Source: an uncultured Candidatus Saccharibacteria bacterium (lineage in GTDB: Bacteria; Patescibacteriota; Saccharimonadia; Saccharimonadales; Saccharimonadaceae). From it: 64,000 nt of DNA. Shown in pieces: positions 8,141 through 16,512 of the stretch (position 1 is the first letter of the stretch; every line of letters begins with the position of its first letter). The position numbers and the translations under genes are program-made. The notes below the pieces were generated by a model. It had not been told where the DNA came from and made no database searches. It saw only the letters and a program-made list of their open reading frames with translations. The stretch is from assembly GCA_947095985.1 (NCBI GenBank), contig CAMUPZ010000001.1:1-64000 (forward strand), read 5' to 3'.

Positions 8141-9061
8141 TTATTTTTTCACGGCGTAGCGAAATTTTGCACTTCGACTACGCGGATTGTGAACATCTTC
8201 AGTTCCAGACACTGGTTTTTTCTCTGGGACAATTAGCTCGGCTTCATATCCAGCCATCGCCTGCTCCGAAAAATAACGCTTAATCAATCGATCCTCCAAG
8301 CTATGAAAGCTAATTATTCCTACTCGCCCACCCTTATTAAGTAAACGTGGCAAAAGTGGTAATAATTCCTCAATCAGCCGAAGCTCGCGATTGACCTCAA
8401 TGCGCAGTGCCTGAAAAGTACGAGTCGCAGGATGATGTTTCATGCTACCGCGACCAACGGTTTGCTTGATCAGATCAGCCAGTTCGGTCGTCCCCTGAAT
8501 CGGTCTGGCGCTAACAATTGCCTGAGCAATCCGCCTGGCCCGCCCCAGGTTCTCCTCACCGTAACGAGTCATCAGCCGCGTCAGCTCATCAACCGAATAC
8601 GAATTGACGATATCCGCTGCTGTCGTTTCCATCCGATTGTCCATCCGCATATCCAGCGGCCCATCAAACCGAAACGAAAAACCTCTCTCTGCTCTGTCAA
8701 GCTGCGGTGACGACACCCCCAAATCAGCCAAAATCACGTCAAATGTACGTCCCTGCTTGACCAAATCCTGCGCCGCACTCACAAAATCCTTATGAATCAA
8801 CGTCACGCCTTTTTCGGCCAAATCACCCAATGTCTTAATCGCGTTTTCATCACGATCAACCAACACCGAGTCCAAGTAATTATCCGTTCTTTCTAAGAAT
8901 GCCCTGGCATGGCCGCCATAGCCAGCCGTTAGATCGAGGTACGCCTCGCCCTTGGCTGGCTGCAGCTTGCTAAGGGTTATCTCTAAAAGTACGGGAACAT
9001 GAATCGGTTCGCTCACTTGAAGCGCTTCCGACTGTGGTGGATGTTCTTTAATACTCATCAT
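8141..9061 (-). CDS. rsmH: 16S rRNA (cytosine1402-N4)-methyltransferase RsmH (MraW)
   Basis: A class I SAM-dependent methyltransferase that methylates C1402 in the ribosomal P site. Seen: HVPVLLEITL near the start, the SAM motif YLDLTAGYGGHA, DVILADLGVSSPQLDRAERGFSF, the insert with RMDNR, FQALRIEVNREL, and the end IISFHSLEDRLIKRYF. The reading frame stays open to 9205, but the family begins only shortly before the HVPVLL motif, and a TACAAT box (9068-9073) ends 6 bases before the ATG at 9061, so I start there (306 residues, or 305 from the next ATG). It follows mraZ after a 414-base spacer. Confidence 0.93.
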   Translation of the reverse strand: MMSIKEHPPQSEALQVSEPIHVPVLLEITLSKLQPAKGEAYLDLTAGYGGHARAFLERTDNYLDSVLVDRDENAIKTLGDLAEKGVTLIHKDFVSAAQDLVKQGRTFDVILADLGVSSPQLDRAERGFSFRFDGPLDMRMDNRMETTAADIVNSYSVDELTRLMTRYGEENLGRARRIAQAIVSARPIQGTTELADLIKQTVGRGSMKHHPATRTFQALRIEVNRELRLIEELLPLLPRLLNKGGRVGIISFHSLEDRLIKRYFSEQAMAGYEAELIVPEKKPVSGTEDVHNPRSRSAKFRYAVKK

Positions 9062-9475
9062 TGCTTTATTGTAGCAGTCAGGTGCAAGATTTTCGAGATT
9101 TATTTCCGTACAGCGATTGCAGCCCAAGCGACCTTGAGTCGCCTGGCGCGTAAAGAGGAGTAAATCTCGACAAATCGCCGCGGCTGACACCACAACGTAT
9201 AGCAATGCTCGAGATCACCTAACTGGATATTTAATTCTGGCTTTTTTGTATTTGTGTTCTGTTTGTTTTTGTTGTCTTAGAGTGGAAAGTTATTGATTGT
9301 CAGTAACAACCATGTTTTCCAAAGAGACTTATGTGTGAGGTGGAGTTTTTTGGGAGGTGTTTTAAGGAATGTGCGTTGCCGTTTTTAATGTGGAGCAAAT
9401 TGCCACACGCCATTTTCAAATACCCAGATAGTTGATCTCGAGAGGTTTTAATTGTTAAGGTGCTTAGCTAATCTA
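9062..9475 (-). other. mraZ-rsmH spacer with possible structured RNA
   Basis: A 414-base spacer, large for this compact genome. On the minus strand it holds a ten-base helix (9161-9170 with 9093-9102), an inner seven-base hairpin (9138-9144 with 9126-9132, one G-T pair), and a six-base pairing of 9173-9178 with 9113-9118 that crosses the first helix, forming a possible pseudoknot. A wider ten-base dyad pairs 9433-9442 with 9208-9217. A TGCTATACG promoter-like element lies at about 9197-9205. No known RNA family was recognised, and the region is not convincingly coding. Confidence 0.45.
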
Positions 9476-9844
9476 CTATTCCGCATTTTCAGCCGCTATT
9501 AGCCGAAAATATTCCCCTGCTCGCACAGCAACGACTTCTCTATCAATTCCAGCGTAGTCGAGCAAATGCTGCTCAATCGTCACTCGTCCTTGTTTTTGGT
9601 CGAGTGCTGATGCGGTTTTGCCACGGCGAAACTTAACATTCAGGTCAGCCACGCGTTCATCTAGGATACTTCCAGTTAAAGCGCTCTCCACTTCCCGATC
9701 CCAAATTTGCTGTGGATATAAGTGAAGATATTTGCCAAACCCGCGAGTTAGTACGACGCCTGATGCAAACTCTGCTCTGAGTTCGGCTGGAATCGTCAAG
9801 CGCCGCTTGTCGTCCAACTTTCGCTCAAAGTAATCTGTCTGCAC
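9476..9844 (-). CDS. mraZ: Transcriptional regulator MraZ
   Basis: A 122-residue protein with two AbrB/SpoVT-like swapped-hairpin repeats. Repeat 1 has the family sequence DDKRRLTIPAELR (about 11-23) and repeat 2 has DQKQGRVTIEQHLLDYAGI (about 81-100). MraZ forms rings that bind TGGGN repeats upstream of its own gene and represses the dcw operon. The start is GTG at 9844, with GGAGGAAGG close upstream. Its promoter region carries matching boxes (see the operator entry), so self-control is likely. Size is slightly below the usual 140-150 residues. Confidence 0.92.
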   Translation of the reverse strand: MQTDYFERKLDDKRRLTIPAELRAEFASGVVLTRGFGKYLHLYPQQIWDREVESALTGSILDERVADLNVKFRRGKTASALDQKQGRVTIEQHLLDYAGIDREVVAVRAGEYFRLIAAENAE

Positions 9845-9924
9845 GTCGTCCTTCCTCCGTGGTAGATTAGTTGTTTTTTTATAGTGGATGTTTGTTTTTC
9901 GTTGGTGATTGCCATCAACTTTCG

Positions 9925-9967
9925 TTCCACTGACTCCACTATACTACCCACAACTACCCACTTGCAA
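9925..9967 (-). promoter_or_regulatory. mraZ promoter with MraZ operator boxes
   Basis: On the minus strand TTGCAA (9962-9967), an 18-base spacer and TATAGT (9938-9943) form the promoter, leaving a leader of about 85 bases before mraZ. TGGGT boxes at 9956-9960 and 9946-9950 have the ten-base period typical of MraZ sites and fill the -35/-10 spacer. Weaker TGGAG (9934-9938) and TGGAA (9925-9929) follow. The boxes are seen; their use by MraZ is inferred from the family. Confidence 0.7.
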
Positions 9968-10005
9968 GCCCTTTTTATGACTTTTTACCCATTTTTGCGT
10001 CAACT

Positions 10006-10035
10006 AAAAACTTTTCCACATTTTTGTGGAAAAGT
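10006..10035 (-). terminator. Terminator of the helicase gene
   Basis: A perfect 11-base stem, ACTTTTCCACA (10010-10020) and TGTGGAAAAGT (10025-10035), with a four-base loop, followed on the minus strand by a T-run. It lies 22 bases after the helicase stop. Confidence 0.85.
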
Positions 10036-10057
10036 CTAGTGTTGATACAAGTTGAAG

Positions 10058-11578
10058 CTACGCTACGGTATCTTCCCCAAAATGTTTCTGTAACCGTATC
10101 CTAATCGAGCCTCCGTGACGTCCAAGTTTTTTACTAAGCTGCTCAATAGTTGCACCTTGTATAAAGTCTTGCTTGAGAATGTTATCGTCGGCTTTTTCCC
10201 ACGGCATGTATGCTTTCGGGTGGGTTTCGCGCATTTTGGCAATTTTTTGCTGCCAGCTGCCGGACTGAGACTTCTTGCCAGATTTTTTCGGCGTTGACTG
10301 CGCCCGCTTCATGTCCTCCAGTATTGGACGATAATGCTTGGCCGCTTCACTACTTGCTCGCCGCAACACCTCGTCAATCGCTAACGCATCTGGCGAAATT
10401 TCCAACGCCTTGCGGTTAATGCCGTAAAGATATAGATTTTCAAGATCACGCACCCGGCTCAAGGCCACATAACCCATACCTTCAACAAAGGCCTTTCTCA
10501 GGTCAATTTTTGCCGCGTCAAGCGTCATGCCCTGGCTTTTATGCACAGTGATAGCCCACGCCAGGCGCAGTGGTACCTGGGAAATACTGGCGCGCCTACG
10601 CTCACCGTCACGCAATTCCCACACATCCGGCACCATCGTCACTCGACGACCATTCCGAAACTCAACAACAGGATATTCCGTCAGCGGCTCAAAATCCACC
10701 ACCGTGCCGATGCTACCATTGGCGTACAATTTCTGCGGCGAATTTTTCACGGCCATCACCAACGCACCCAACTTCAACACGAGTTCGTTCGGCGCCAGCA
10801 CCGACCGCTGCAAGTTCTCGACGTACACTTTCGAGCCAGTCGTCGTCTGCTGATACCTTCGCTCCTCGCCTACTAGCTCAGCCAATTTCTGACTATTGAT
10901 GGCGTCAACATCAACATTGACGGTGTGCAGTTCGGTGATATCACCATCAGGCAGCTCGACTTCAGTCCGCGCCAGCAGCGCCTCGGCATGATGCCGCCTA
11001 ATATTGTCATTCCTCAGCGCCGTCAAAATCTCCAGCAGCTGCTCATCATTTTGCCGATATTGCCGCTCCAGGTACAGCACCGCTGGCTGCAATTCCTGCC
11101 ACGCTTCCGAATACACCACGAAACCGCCGCCCTGCTCGCCCGGACGATTGATCGGCGGCAATTGAAAAAAATCACCGCTCATCACTAGCTGCACACCGCC
11201 AAACGGCTGGTCGTTTTCCCTGACACCACGCAGCACCCGGTCAACCATGTCCAGCCGAAAATCATGCAGCATGGAAATCTCATCAATCACCAGCACATCA
11301 GTCTTGGTAATCACCTCACGCCGCGTTTTTGACAGCCGATCAAAAAAATTGTTCGCAAGGTGATCGCTGACGCCAATACCGCTCCAACTGTGAATGGTAT
11401 TGCCGCCTAAATGCGTGGCCGCCAAGCCCGTTGTCGCTGTTACCGACACCTTTTTACCCTGGTCACGCGCCTGTGCAATAAATGTATTCAACAGGTGCGT
11501 TTTGCCGGTGCCAGCCGCACCCGTCAGCAGCGCTGACCGACCGCTCATCAAAATCGCCAGCGCCAATTCTTGATCCAT
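10058..11578 (-). CDS. Pif1/RecD-like superfamily 1 DNA helicase with C-terminal Myb/SANT-like domain
   Basis: A 506-residue SF1B helicase. Seen: Walker A TGAAGTGKTHLLN (about 18-30), motif Ia TATTGLAATHLGGNTIHSWSGIG, Walker B VLVIDEISMLHDF, GDFFQLPPI with the Q motif, the arginine of ERQYRQ, and the C-terminal motifs LAWAITVHKSQGMTLD and YVALSRVRDLENLYL. The last 60 residues (W-E-K-A-D-D-N-I-L, then LSKKLGRHGGSIRIRL) resemble a Myb/SANT-type helix-turn-helix that may bind DNA. It begins 2 bases after a DUF4868-like gene, so the two are one transcription unit. Such helicases also serve in general genome upkeep in CPR bacteria, so a defence role is only suggested by the partner. Confidence 0.85.
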   Translation of the reverse strand: MDQELALAILMSGRSALLTGAAGTGKTHLLNTFIAQARDQGKKVSVTATTGLAATHLGGNTIHSWSGIGVSDHLANNFFDRLSKTRREVITKTDVLVIDEISMLHDFRLDMVDRVLRGVRENDQPFGGVQLVMSGDFFQLPPINRPGEQGGGFVVYSEAWQELQPAVLYLERQYRQNDEQLLEILTALRNDNIRRHHAEALLARTEVELPDGDITELHTVNVDVDAINSQKLAELVGEERRYQQTTTGSKVYVENLQRSVLAPNELVLKLGALVMAVKNSPQKLYANGSIGTVVDFEPLTEYPVVEFRNGRRVTMVPDVWELRDGERRRASISQVPLRLAWAITVHKSQGMTLDAAKIDLRKAFVEGMGYVALSRVRDLENLYLYGINRKALEISPDALAIDEVLRRASSEAAKHYRPILEDMKRAQSTPKKSGKKSQSGSWQQKIAKMRETHPKAYMPWEKADDNILKQDFIQGATIEQLSKKLGRHGGSIRIRLQKHFGEDTVA

Positions 11579-11580
11579 AC

Positions 11581-12558
11581 TTAACCTCGCGGCGGTTCGC
11601 CCTCAGGCTCACCCAGCAGTTTTTTCGACTTAATTTCGTAGCGCTTGCCAGTAATTTTGCTCTCAATGTAATCCTCATTGATCAAGTTCACAAACATATC
11701 CAGATCATTGCCGTCCATAATGATAATCGCACCGTTATCATCGCTCATCAGCTCTAGTTGCATCTCGTCAGCATAGTCCAGCACCTGCTCTTGCCTGACC
11801 TCGCCGATCTCCAATTTCTGTAGTTTATTGATGGTCTTTTTGCGTTCCTTGACCAGCGCATTCAGGTCCAAGCCCTCCGGGAAACTCAGTTTATATTGCT
11901 TTTCAATTTCCGCCATTTTCTTATCAGCAATCACCTGCTTCTTATATTCATAGCCAAACATCCGCTCAAATTTCGAAGGATTAAAGGCAAATATATCCTG
12001 ACCGATGATCAGCACCTGGTTATCATCTGGCACCTTAAAGCCAACTTCCGCCTTAAACGCACCAAACTTGCCGTCAGAAAACTCCCACGCCAGCGCGCTT
12101 TTGAGCGTCTGCCCCTGCTGAATTAACTTAACCGTATAAAAGATTTTTTCTGGATCATTCGGATCAGTAAACCGCGCTATCACGCCTTTCATTCGCTTAA
12201 ACTCATGCTCAGTTTCCGAAAACTCCACAATGTCGCCGCGCTCATGCTCAATCAAATGAATTAGAGTTTCCGCCCGGCCAACCTTGGCGAGATCCGTCCG
12301 CAGCAATACGTTGTCTTCGGATTCGCTCAGTTCATAATCCCGCACACTAAGGCCAGTGCCCGCCCCCAAATTAACTTGATTGATATAATCAAACAAAAAT
12401 AGCGGCCGGAGCTGCTGCTCGACATCACCCTTCAAGGGCATAAAATACGGCGTGTAATTTTTATTAAACAAGAACAACTCTATCTGTAAATCGTTCTTTT
12501 TCGCATCAGTTTGATTCGCCCACAAAAAAATATCAGTCGTTTCCCTCACTTCTTCCAT
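11581..12558 (-). CDS. DUF4868 (KwaB-like) protein
   Basis: A 325-residue soluble protein that I match to DUF4868, the family of KwaB from the two-gene Kiwa anti-phage system. The supporting stretch is the later half: a strand ending LIIGQDIFAFNPSKFERMFGYE (about 200-222) and the helical FERMFGYEYKK region, followed by a coiled part and the C-terminal helix with NLINEDYIESKITGKRYEI. No membrane partner like KwaA is nearby; the downstream partner is a helicase. The ATG at 12558 has a TGCTATACT extended -10 ending 6 bases upstream, hence a probably leaderless mRNA. The family match comes from memory of its pattern and needs a profile search. Confidence 0.55.
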   Translation of the reverse strand: MEEVRETTDIFLWANQTDAKKNDLQIELFLFNKNYTPYFMPLKGDVEQQLRPLFLFDYINQVNLGAGTGLSVRDYELSESEDNVLLRTDLAKVGRAETLIHLIEHERGDIVEFSETEHEFKRMKGVIARFTDPNDPEKIFYTVKLIQQGQTLKSALAWEFSDGKFGAFKAEVGFKVPDDNQVLIIGQDIFAFNPSKFERMFGYEYKKQVIADKKMAEIEKQYKLSFPEGLDLNALVKERKKTINKLQKLEIGEVRQEQVLDYADEMQLELMSDDNGAIIIMDGNDLDMFVNLINEDYIESKITGKRYEIKSKKLLGEPEGEPPRG

Positions 12559-12597
12559 TTTCCTAGTATAGCAATTTTTATCAGATGTCGCTAGCTG

Positions 12598-13023
12598 TTA
12601 TTTTGTCAATCTTTCGCCTTCACGCGCTCGGTTGGCCCACTCATCAGCCAGCTCATTCCCCTCGTCGCCCTCATGGCCGCGCACCCAGCGGAGCTCCGCC
12701 TGCGAATTTGAATATAGCTCATACAGTTCTTGGACAATATCCAGATTTTTAATCTCGCCACCCTTTTTCGTCCAGCCGCGCTTTTCCCAGCCCGGCGCCC
12801 ACTTGGTAACAACATTAATCCAAAACTCGCTGTCAGTATAAATCACGCACGGCGCGCCATTAGCATCCTTCAGTGCCGCAATTAGAGCCTTACCCTCCAT
12901 GCGAATATTAGTAGTATCGCCGTCCTCTGACCCCAAAATATAAGGCTGAAGATCACGAATAACCGCAAACCCGCCTGGACCGGGATTTGGCGAAGCAGAA
13001 CCATCAGTATAATACGTCGTCAT
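12598..13023 (-). CDS. rnhA: Ribonuclease HI
   Basis: A 141-residue RNase H fold enzyme that cuts the RNA strand of RNA/DNA hybrids. The catalytic set is visible: D7 in YTDGSASPNPGPGG, the glutamate in RMEGKALIAAL (about 44), the aspartate in IYTDSEF (about 64), and the late HEGDEGNELADEWA with its histidine and aspartate (about 118-128). No hybrid-binding domain is attached. TGTTATAAT ends 7 bases before the ATG, so it is likely leaderless and has its own promoter, separate from the DUF4868-helicase pair downstream. Confidence 0.93.
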   Translation of the reverse strand: MTTYYTDGSASPNPGPGGFAVIRDLQPYILGSEDGDTTNIRMEGKALIAALKDANGAPCVIYTDSEFWINVVTKWAPGWEKRGWTKKGGEIKNLDIVQELYELYSNSQAELRWVRGHEGDEGNELADEWANRAREGERLTK

Positions 13024-13040
13024 TATCCCTATTATAACAC

Positions 13041-14726
13041 TTACTGTACTCGCTTACGGTAGAGTATATTTGGCGCAAACATGACTGAATATACACCACG
13101 GATGATAGCCGTCAATGCAGTTTTACCCATTGCCCTTGAGATTGGGTTGCCCTCACCGTATTCCATATGCTTCACGCGCTTGTGTAGCTTCTGCAGCCAA
13201 CGCAACGAATCATTGCCGTTGTTCTTATACACTGCGTGGCTTGTAACGTCTGTTCTTGCTAATTTTCGGTCAAGGTCAGTCATGATCTGCACTTCTACTG
13301 GCAACCCCTCAGGACCAACGAGCGCCGAGGCCCTCGAGACACGGTAGGGTGTTTCTTCATCCCTCAGTTCCTGATTTACGACTGCTTTATTTGCCGAGGA
13401 CAAAGCACCATGAACCGTGTTGACGTATGTCGAGTCGCCTTGTACATAAATCGGCTGGCTAACACCATCACCTGAGCGTAACAGCAGATTGTCATTGGCA
13501 GTTATGGTGTCCACGAATGATGAAAATACCTTGGCAAGGTCTTCTGTCTGCGATGCGTGAATGTCTGCAATCTCCTCATCCCGCATCTCATAGTGATGAT
13601 TTCTATCAAACGTATCGTCACCCGCGTTGCAAATCACAAGAAAGGCAAACGCGTCCATGATATCATACCCCTCACCCTTCACCGACATTTTCTTTGCGGT
13701 TGAGCCGATGGATTTTTGTCGGAATAAAACTCGACGCGACGCACCAGCTATAGGTATCGTCAACTCAGCAAAACGGCAATTAACACCGCTATACACTTCA
13801 TCTGATGTTTCATTAACGATCCAACTCACTTCTGGCTTTTCAGACAAACCAAACATCTGCATCGCCAATTCTGCTGGGTCTTTTTCGGCATTCGTACGAT
13901 ACGCTTCAACGGCTTTGTCGATGATGTCTTCGCGCCCTTGCCCACGCAATCGATAGATGTTACAGGTGCTGGCCATTTCTGCAGCCATCGCGTCATAACC
14001 AATCGCTTCCAAAAATGGACAATAAAATGATTCTGCTTCAAGAATATTGCGCAGCTGCTGTGAATCCTGCTTGGGCGGATTCTTGAGATTGTCCATCATT
14101 TCTGCTACTTTGATGACCAGAGATTCAATGTTCACCTCTCCTGCCAATTTTTCCAGCGCAGTACCGCGGATCTCCGGCATACCCATACGCCAACCAGCCA
14201 CGTTCACCATGCCTTCATATGATGAATCCATGATTTGTTCTTTGTCGTGTGCACTTATCCCATTTGACTGATGCTTGATAGCCTCTCGGTAATCACGAGC
14301 TTCCATACCGATAACCACCTGGTCGTGCATATAGTCAATGACTGATTTGTCTGAGTCCTCAAGCTGAGCGATATATTCTTTCCAGCCTTCTTGCACACGG
14401 TCCGACAGTTTCGCCCTCTCATCAGTCTCGCGGTGTAACGTACGCCCAGGAATATCGTGCAACAACATAGCATCAGCCATCGCGCGACGCCTTTCAGGGT
14501 CAAGTGTCTTGCAAAATGTTGAAAGTATCTTCAAAGAGCGATACGCGTGACCGATCGCATCTCCCTTCTCTCTGTCAACATCCGCTTCGAGCACGCCAAC
14601 AAGCTTCTGTGCTTCAGGGCTCGGATACCAACTCTCAGGAATATCATGTTTCAGCAGGTCCAGATGCGCAGCATCCGTCTGCCTTTCCTGTGTTGAAGTC
14701 GACGCACTTGAATTTTGTTCGCGCAT
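13041..14726 (-). CDS. Divergent RelA/SpoT homologue (HD plus synthetase domains)
   Basis: A 561-residue protein with the order of a bifunctional (p)ppGpp enzyme but a divergent sequence. The HD part has H59 and LLHD (88-89), and the region ESLVIKVAEMMDNLK (199-213) matches the RSH helix before the linker. The usual HDxxED acidic pair is replaced: HDIPGR. The synthetase part has RQKSIGSTAKKM (334-345), DIMDAFAFLVI (353-363), a tyrosine at 459 and LPVEVQIMT (473-481). The Y-x-S-x-H motif is altered to Y-R-V-S-R. TGS and ACT domains are missing. I start at 14726 because the TATAAT box (14736-14741) lies inside the longer frame. Activity cannot be judged from sequence alone. Confidence 0.65.
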   Translation of the reverse strand: MREQNSSASTSTQERQTDAAHLDLLKHDIPESWYPSPEAQKLVGVLEADVDREKGDAIGHAYRSLKILSTFCKTLDPERRRAMADAMLLHDIPGRTLHRETDERAKLSDRVQEGWKEYIAQLEDSDKSVIDYMHDQVVIGMEARDYREAIKHQSNGISAHDKEQIMDSSYEGMVNVAGWRMGMPEIRGTALEKLAGEVNIESLVIKVAEMMDNLKNPPKQDSQQLRNILEAESFYCPFLEAIGYDAMAAEMASTCNIYRLRGQGREDIIDKAVEAYRTNAEKDPAELAMQMFGLSEKPEVSWIVNETSDEVYSGVNCRFAELTIPIAGASRRVLFRQKSIGSTAKKMSVKGEGYDIMDAFAFLVICNAGDDTFDRNHHYEMRDEEIADIHASQTEDLAKVFSSFVDTITANDNLLLRSGDGVSQPIYVQGDSTYVNTVHGALSSANKAVVNQELRDEETPYRVSRASALVGPEGLPVEVQIMTDLDRKLARTDVTSHAVYKNNGNDSLRWLQKLHKRVKHMEYGEGNPISRAMGKTALTAIIRGVYSVMFAPNILYRKRVQ

Positions 14727-14772
14727 AACCTGCTTATTATAACACACAAAGCTTTAAAAATCAATAGTAAGC

Positions 14773-15792
14773 TTAGGCAAAATAAATCCGCATCAGCTCG
14801 CGTGCCACCCTGTCGGCATCATGGCGAATTAGGCTACGTTGAGCTGCCAGCGGGTCGCTGCCGGAATTTTTATTCACCCAAGCAGTATCAGCAATCAAGC
14901 GCTTGCCCGAGGCATAATAATGCTTCTTTTTCAACAAATCCTTATCCCACTCCACTAAATATTCACCGTCATGAGCATATTTTTTAATCAAATCTTCTGG
15001 CGGACGATGATCGTTATATAACACATAGTCCATATTCACTCCTGAAAATCGCTCAATTTCATCCGCAAAATCCGCCACGGTAAAACCATCAGTCTGTGTT
15101 GGCTTAGTCACTAAATTACAAACATAGACCTTCTTCGCCTTCGTCTCCGCCAGCGCCCTAGTTACTCCGCGCACCAGCAACGCTGGAGCCAAGCTACCAT
15201 ACAGCAGCCCCGGCGCAATCACCACCAAATCAGCATCTAAAATCGCCTGACGCGCCCTTGGGTTAATGCCGGCTGGCGGCTTCAATTCCAGCCACGGACG
15301 CTCACCGCGCGGGATTTGCAATGACTCAGCCGCGTGCTGTCCGTTAACAATTGTGCCGTCTTTTAGCTTAATCGACATCGTCGTATCATCCAGAGTAATC
15401 GGATATACTCGCCCGTTTACACCCAGAACTTCACTCGCCAGCTCCACTGCCTCGGCAAAACTCCCTGTCATTTTCTCCAGAGCTGCCATGAACAAGTTGC
15501 CAAATGCATGTCCCTTCATACTGCCTTCGTCAAATCGATAATTAAACAAGTCGCGTACCTTTGGCGAAGTACTCAGCGCCACCAAGCACTGTCGAACGTC
15601 GCCCGCAGGCAAAACACCCAGTTCATCACGTAACGCTCCGGTTGAGCCGCCATCGTCAACCATGTTAACTAGCGCCGTAATACTATGCGTATATTTTTTT
15701 AACCCAGAAAGCAGCGTAAAGCTTCCTGTTCCACCGCCAATAACTACAACTTTTACCCCAAAATAATCGCTATTCGAACTACTAGTCATCAT
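14773..15792 (-). CDS. yvcK: YvcK/CofD-family protein (gluconeogenesis factor)
   Basis: A 339-residue protein of the YvcK/GlmR group within the CofD-like fold. In Bacillus YvcK helps direct carbon into wall precursors and binds UDP-sugars. Seen: VVVIGGGTGSFTLLSGL near the N-terminus, NMVDDGGSTGALRDELGVLPAGDVRQCLVAL, the histidine in GHAFGNLF, and LVVIAPGLLYGSLAPALLV. I start at 15792 because TGTTATAAT ends 7 bases before it; the frame runs open to 15819. It is followed by the RSH-like gene and preceded by an SDR gene. Function in wall metabolism is inferred from the family. Confidence 0.88.
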   Translation of the reverse strand: MMTSSSNSDYFGVKVVVIGGGTGSFTLLSGLKKYTHSITALVNMVDDGGSTGALRDELGVLPAGDVRQCLVALSTSPKVRDLFNYRFDEGSMKGHAFGNLFMAALEKMTGSFAEAVELASEVLGVNGRVYPITLDDTTMSIKLKDGTIVNGQHAAESLQIPRGERPWLELKPPAGINPRARQAILDADLVVIAPGLLYGSLAPALLVRGVTRALAETKAKKVYVCNLVTKPTQTDGFTVADFADEIERFSGVNMDYVLYNDHRPPEDLIKKYAHDGEYLVEWDKDLLKKKHYYASGKRLIADTAWVNKNSGSDPLAAQRSLIRHDADRVARELMRIYFA

Positions 15793-15819
15793 GACTTGAA
15801 TTATAACACCTTGATGCAA

Positions 15820-16488
15820 TTACACCAATGTACCTTTTGGTAATGCCCATTCTAAAAATGGCTGCTGCTGACAATTGACAGCATTAATTATATGTGTAGC
15901 AATTTTAGCTGGGTCATTGAAGAATACATAATCAGTCGGTAAATCCCGACCGTTCCAAAACGGCGTTTTCATAGCACCCGGTAGAAATAGCGCAACTTTT
16001 ACTGGTAATTTCTGTTCATCCGCCTGCATTCCCAAACTGCGCGCCAGCCCCGCCTGAGCGTGTTTGGTGGCCACATATACAGCCTCATCAGAGCGCGCCT
16101 TAATGCTGCTGGTTGACCCAATAACCGTTAAAACTGATTTACGATTCTGAACCAGCATCTTACGCCAAGCCCATTGCACCAGAGGTAAAGCGCCAGAAAA
16201 ATTCACCTCCGCCATGGAGCGAGCGTCTGGCTGATCTTCAAAATTTCCGCGCCAGCCATAACCTGCCGCCCAGACAAATTGCTCAATATCATCACCATTT
16301 AAAATCTGCTCAATTCGCGAAAAAGACGCCTCCACTTGATCTGCATAATAAACGTCCAGAGGAAAACCTTCACCATGTTTTTGCGAGTCGTGAGTTTTGC
16401 CTAACACCAATACTCGCTCGCCACGTTTACGCAATTGCTTAGCCATCTCCAGACCAAGCCCGCTCGTCCCACCAAGAATAATATGCAT
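15820..16488 (-). CDS. Short-chain dehydrogenase/reductase
   Basis: A 222-residue NAD(P)-binding Rossmann enzyme of the classical SDR type. The cofactor loop is GGTSGLG (7-13) in place of TGxxxGxG, the catalytic serine lies in VIGSTSS (about 125), and the YxxxK pair in YVATK (about 139-143). The next motif LFLPGAMKTPFW matches the PG-hydroxyl-T region. The substrate cannot be named. TGTTATAAT ends 6 bases before the ATG. Confidence 0.85.
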   Translation of the reverse strand: MHIILGGTSGLGLEMAKQLRKRGERVLVLGKTHDSQKHGEGFPLDVYYADQVEASFSRIEQILNGDDIEQFVWAAGYGWRGNFEDQPDARSMAEVNFSGALPLVQWAWRKMLVQNRKSVLTVIGSTSSIKARSDEAVYVATKHAQAGLARSLGMQADEQKLPVKVALFLPGAMKTPFWNGRDLPTDYVFFNDPAKIATHIINAVNCQQQPFLEWALPKGTLV

Positions 16489-16512
16489 ATGGTTATTATA
16501 ACAACGACAATG

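Noticed and set aside
9062..9205. N-terminal extension of RsmH
   Set aside because: The frame is open, but the family starts shortly before HVPVLL, a -10 box lies just before ATG 9061, and the region has RNA-like pairing.
10010..10035. Inverted TTTTCCACA sequences as DnaA boxes
   Set aside because: They form the stem of a terminator with a T-run directly after a gene; no origin features nearby. The single match near 1315 is also unsupported.
10527..10899. Overlapping antisense frames of about 110 codons in the helicase gene
   Set aside because: Shadows of a well-supported helicase; no ribosome sites or family patterns.
12598..13023. RNase HI as third member of the KwaB-like unit
   Set aside because: It has its own promoter and the downstream gene has another; RNase HI is a common core gene, so membership is not supported.
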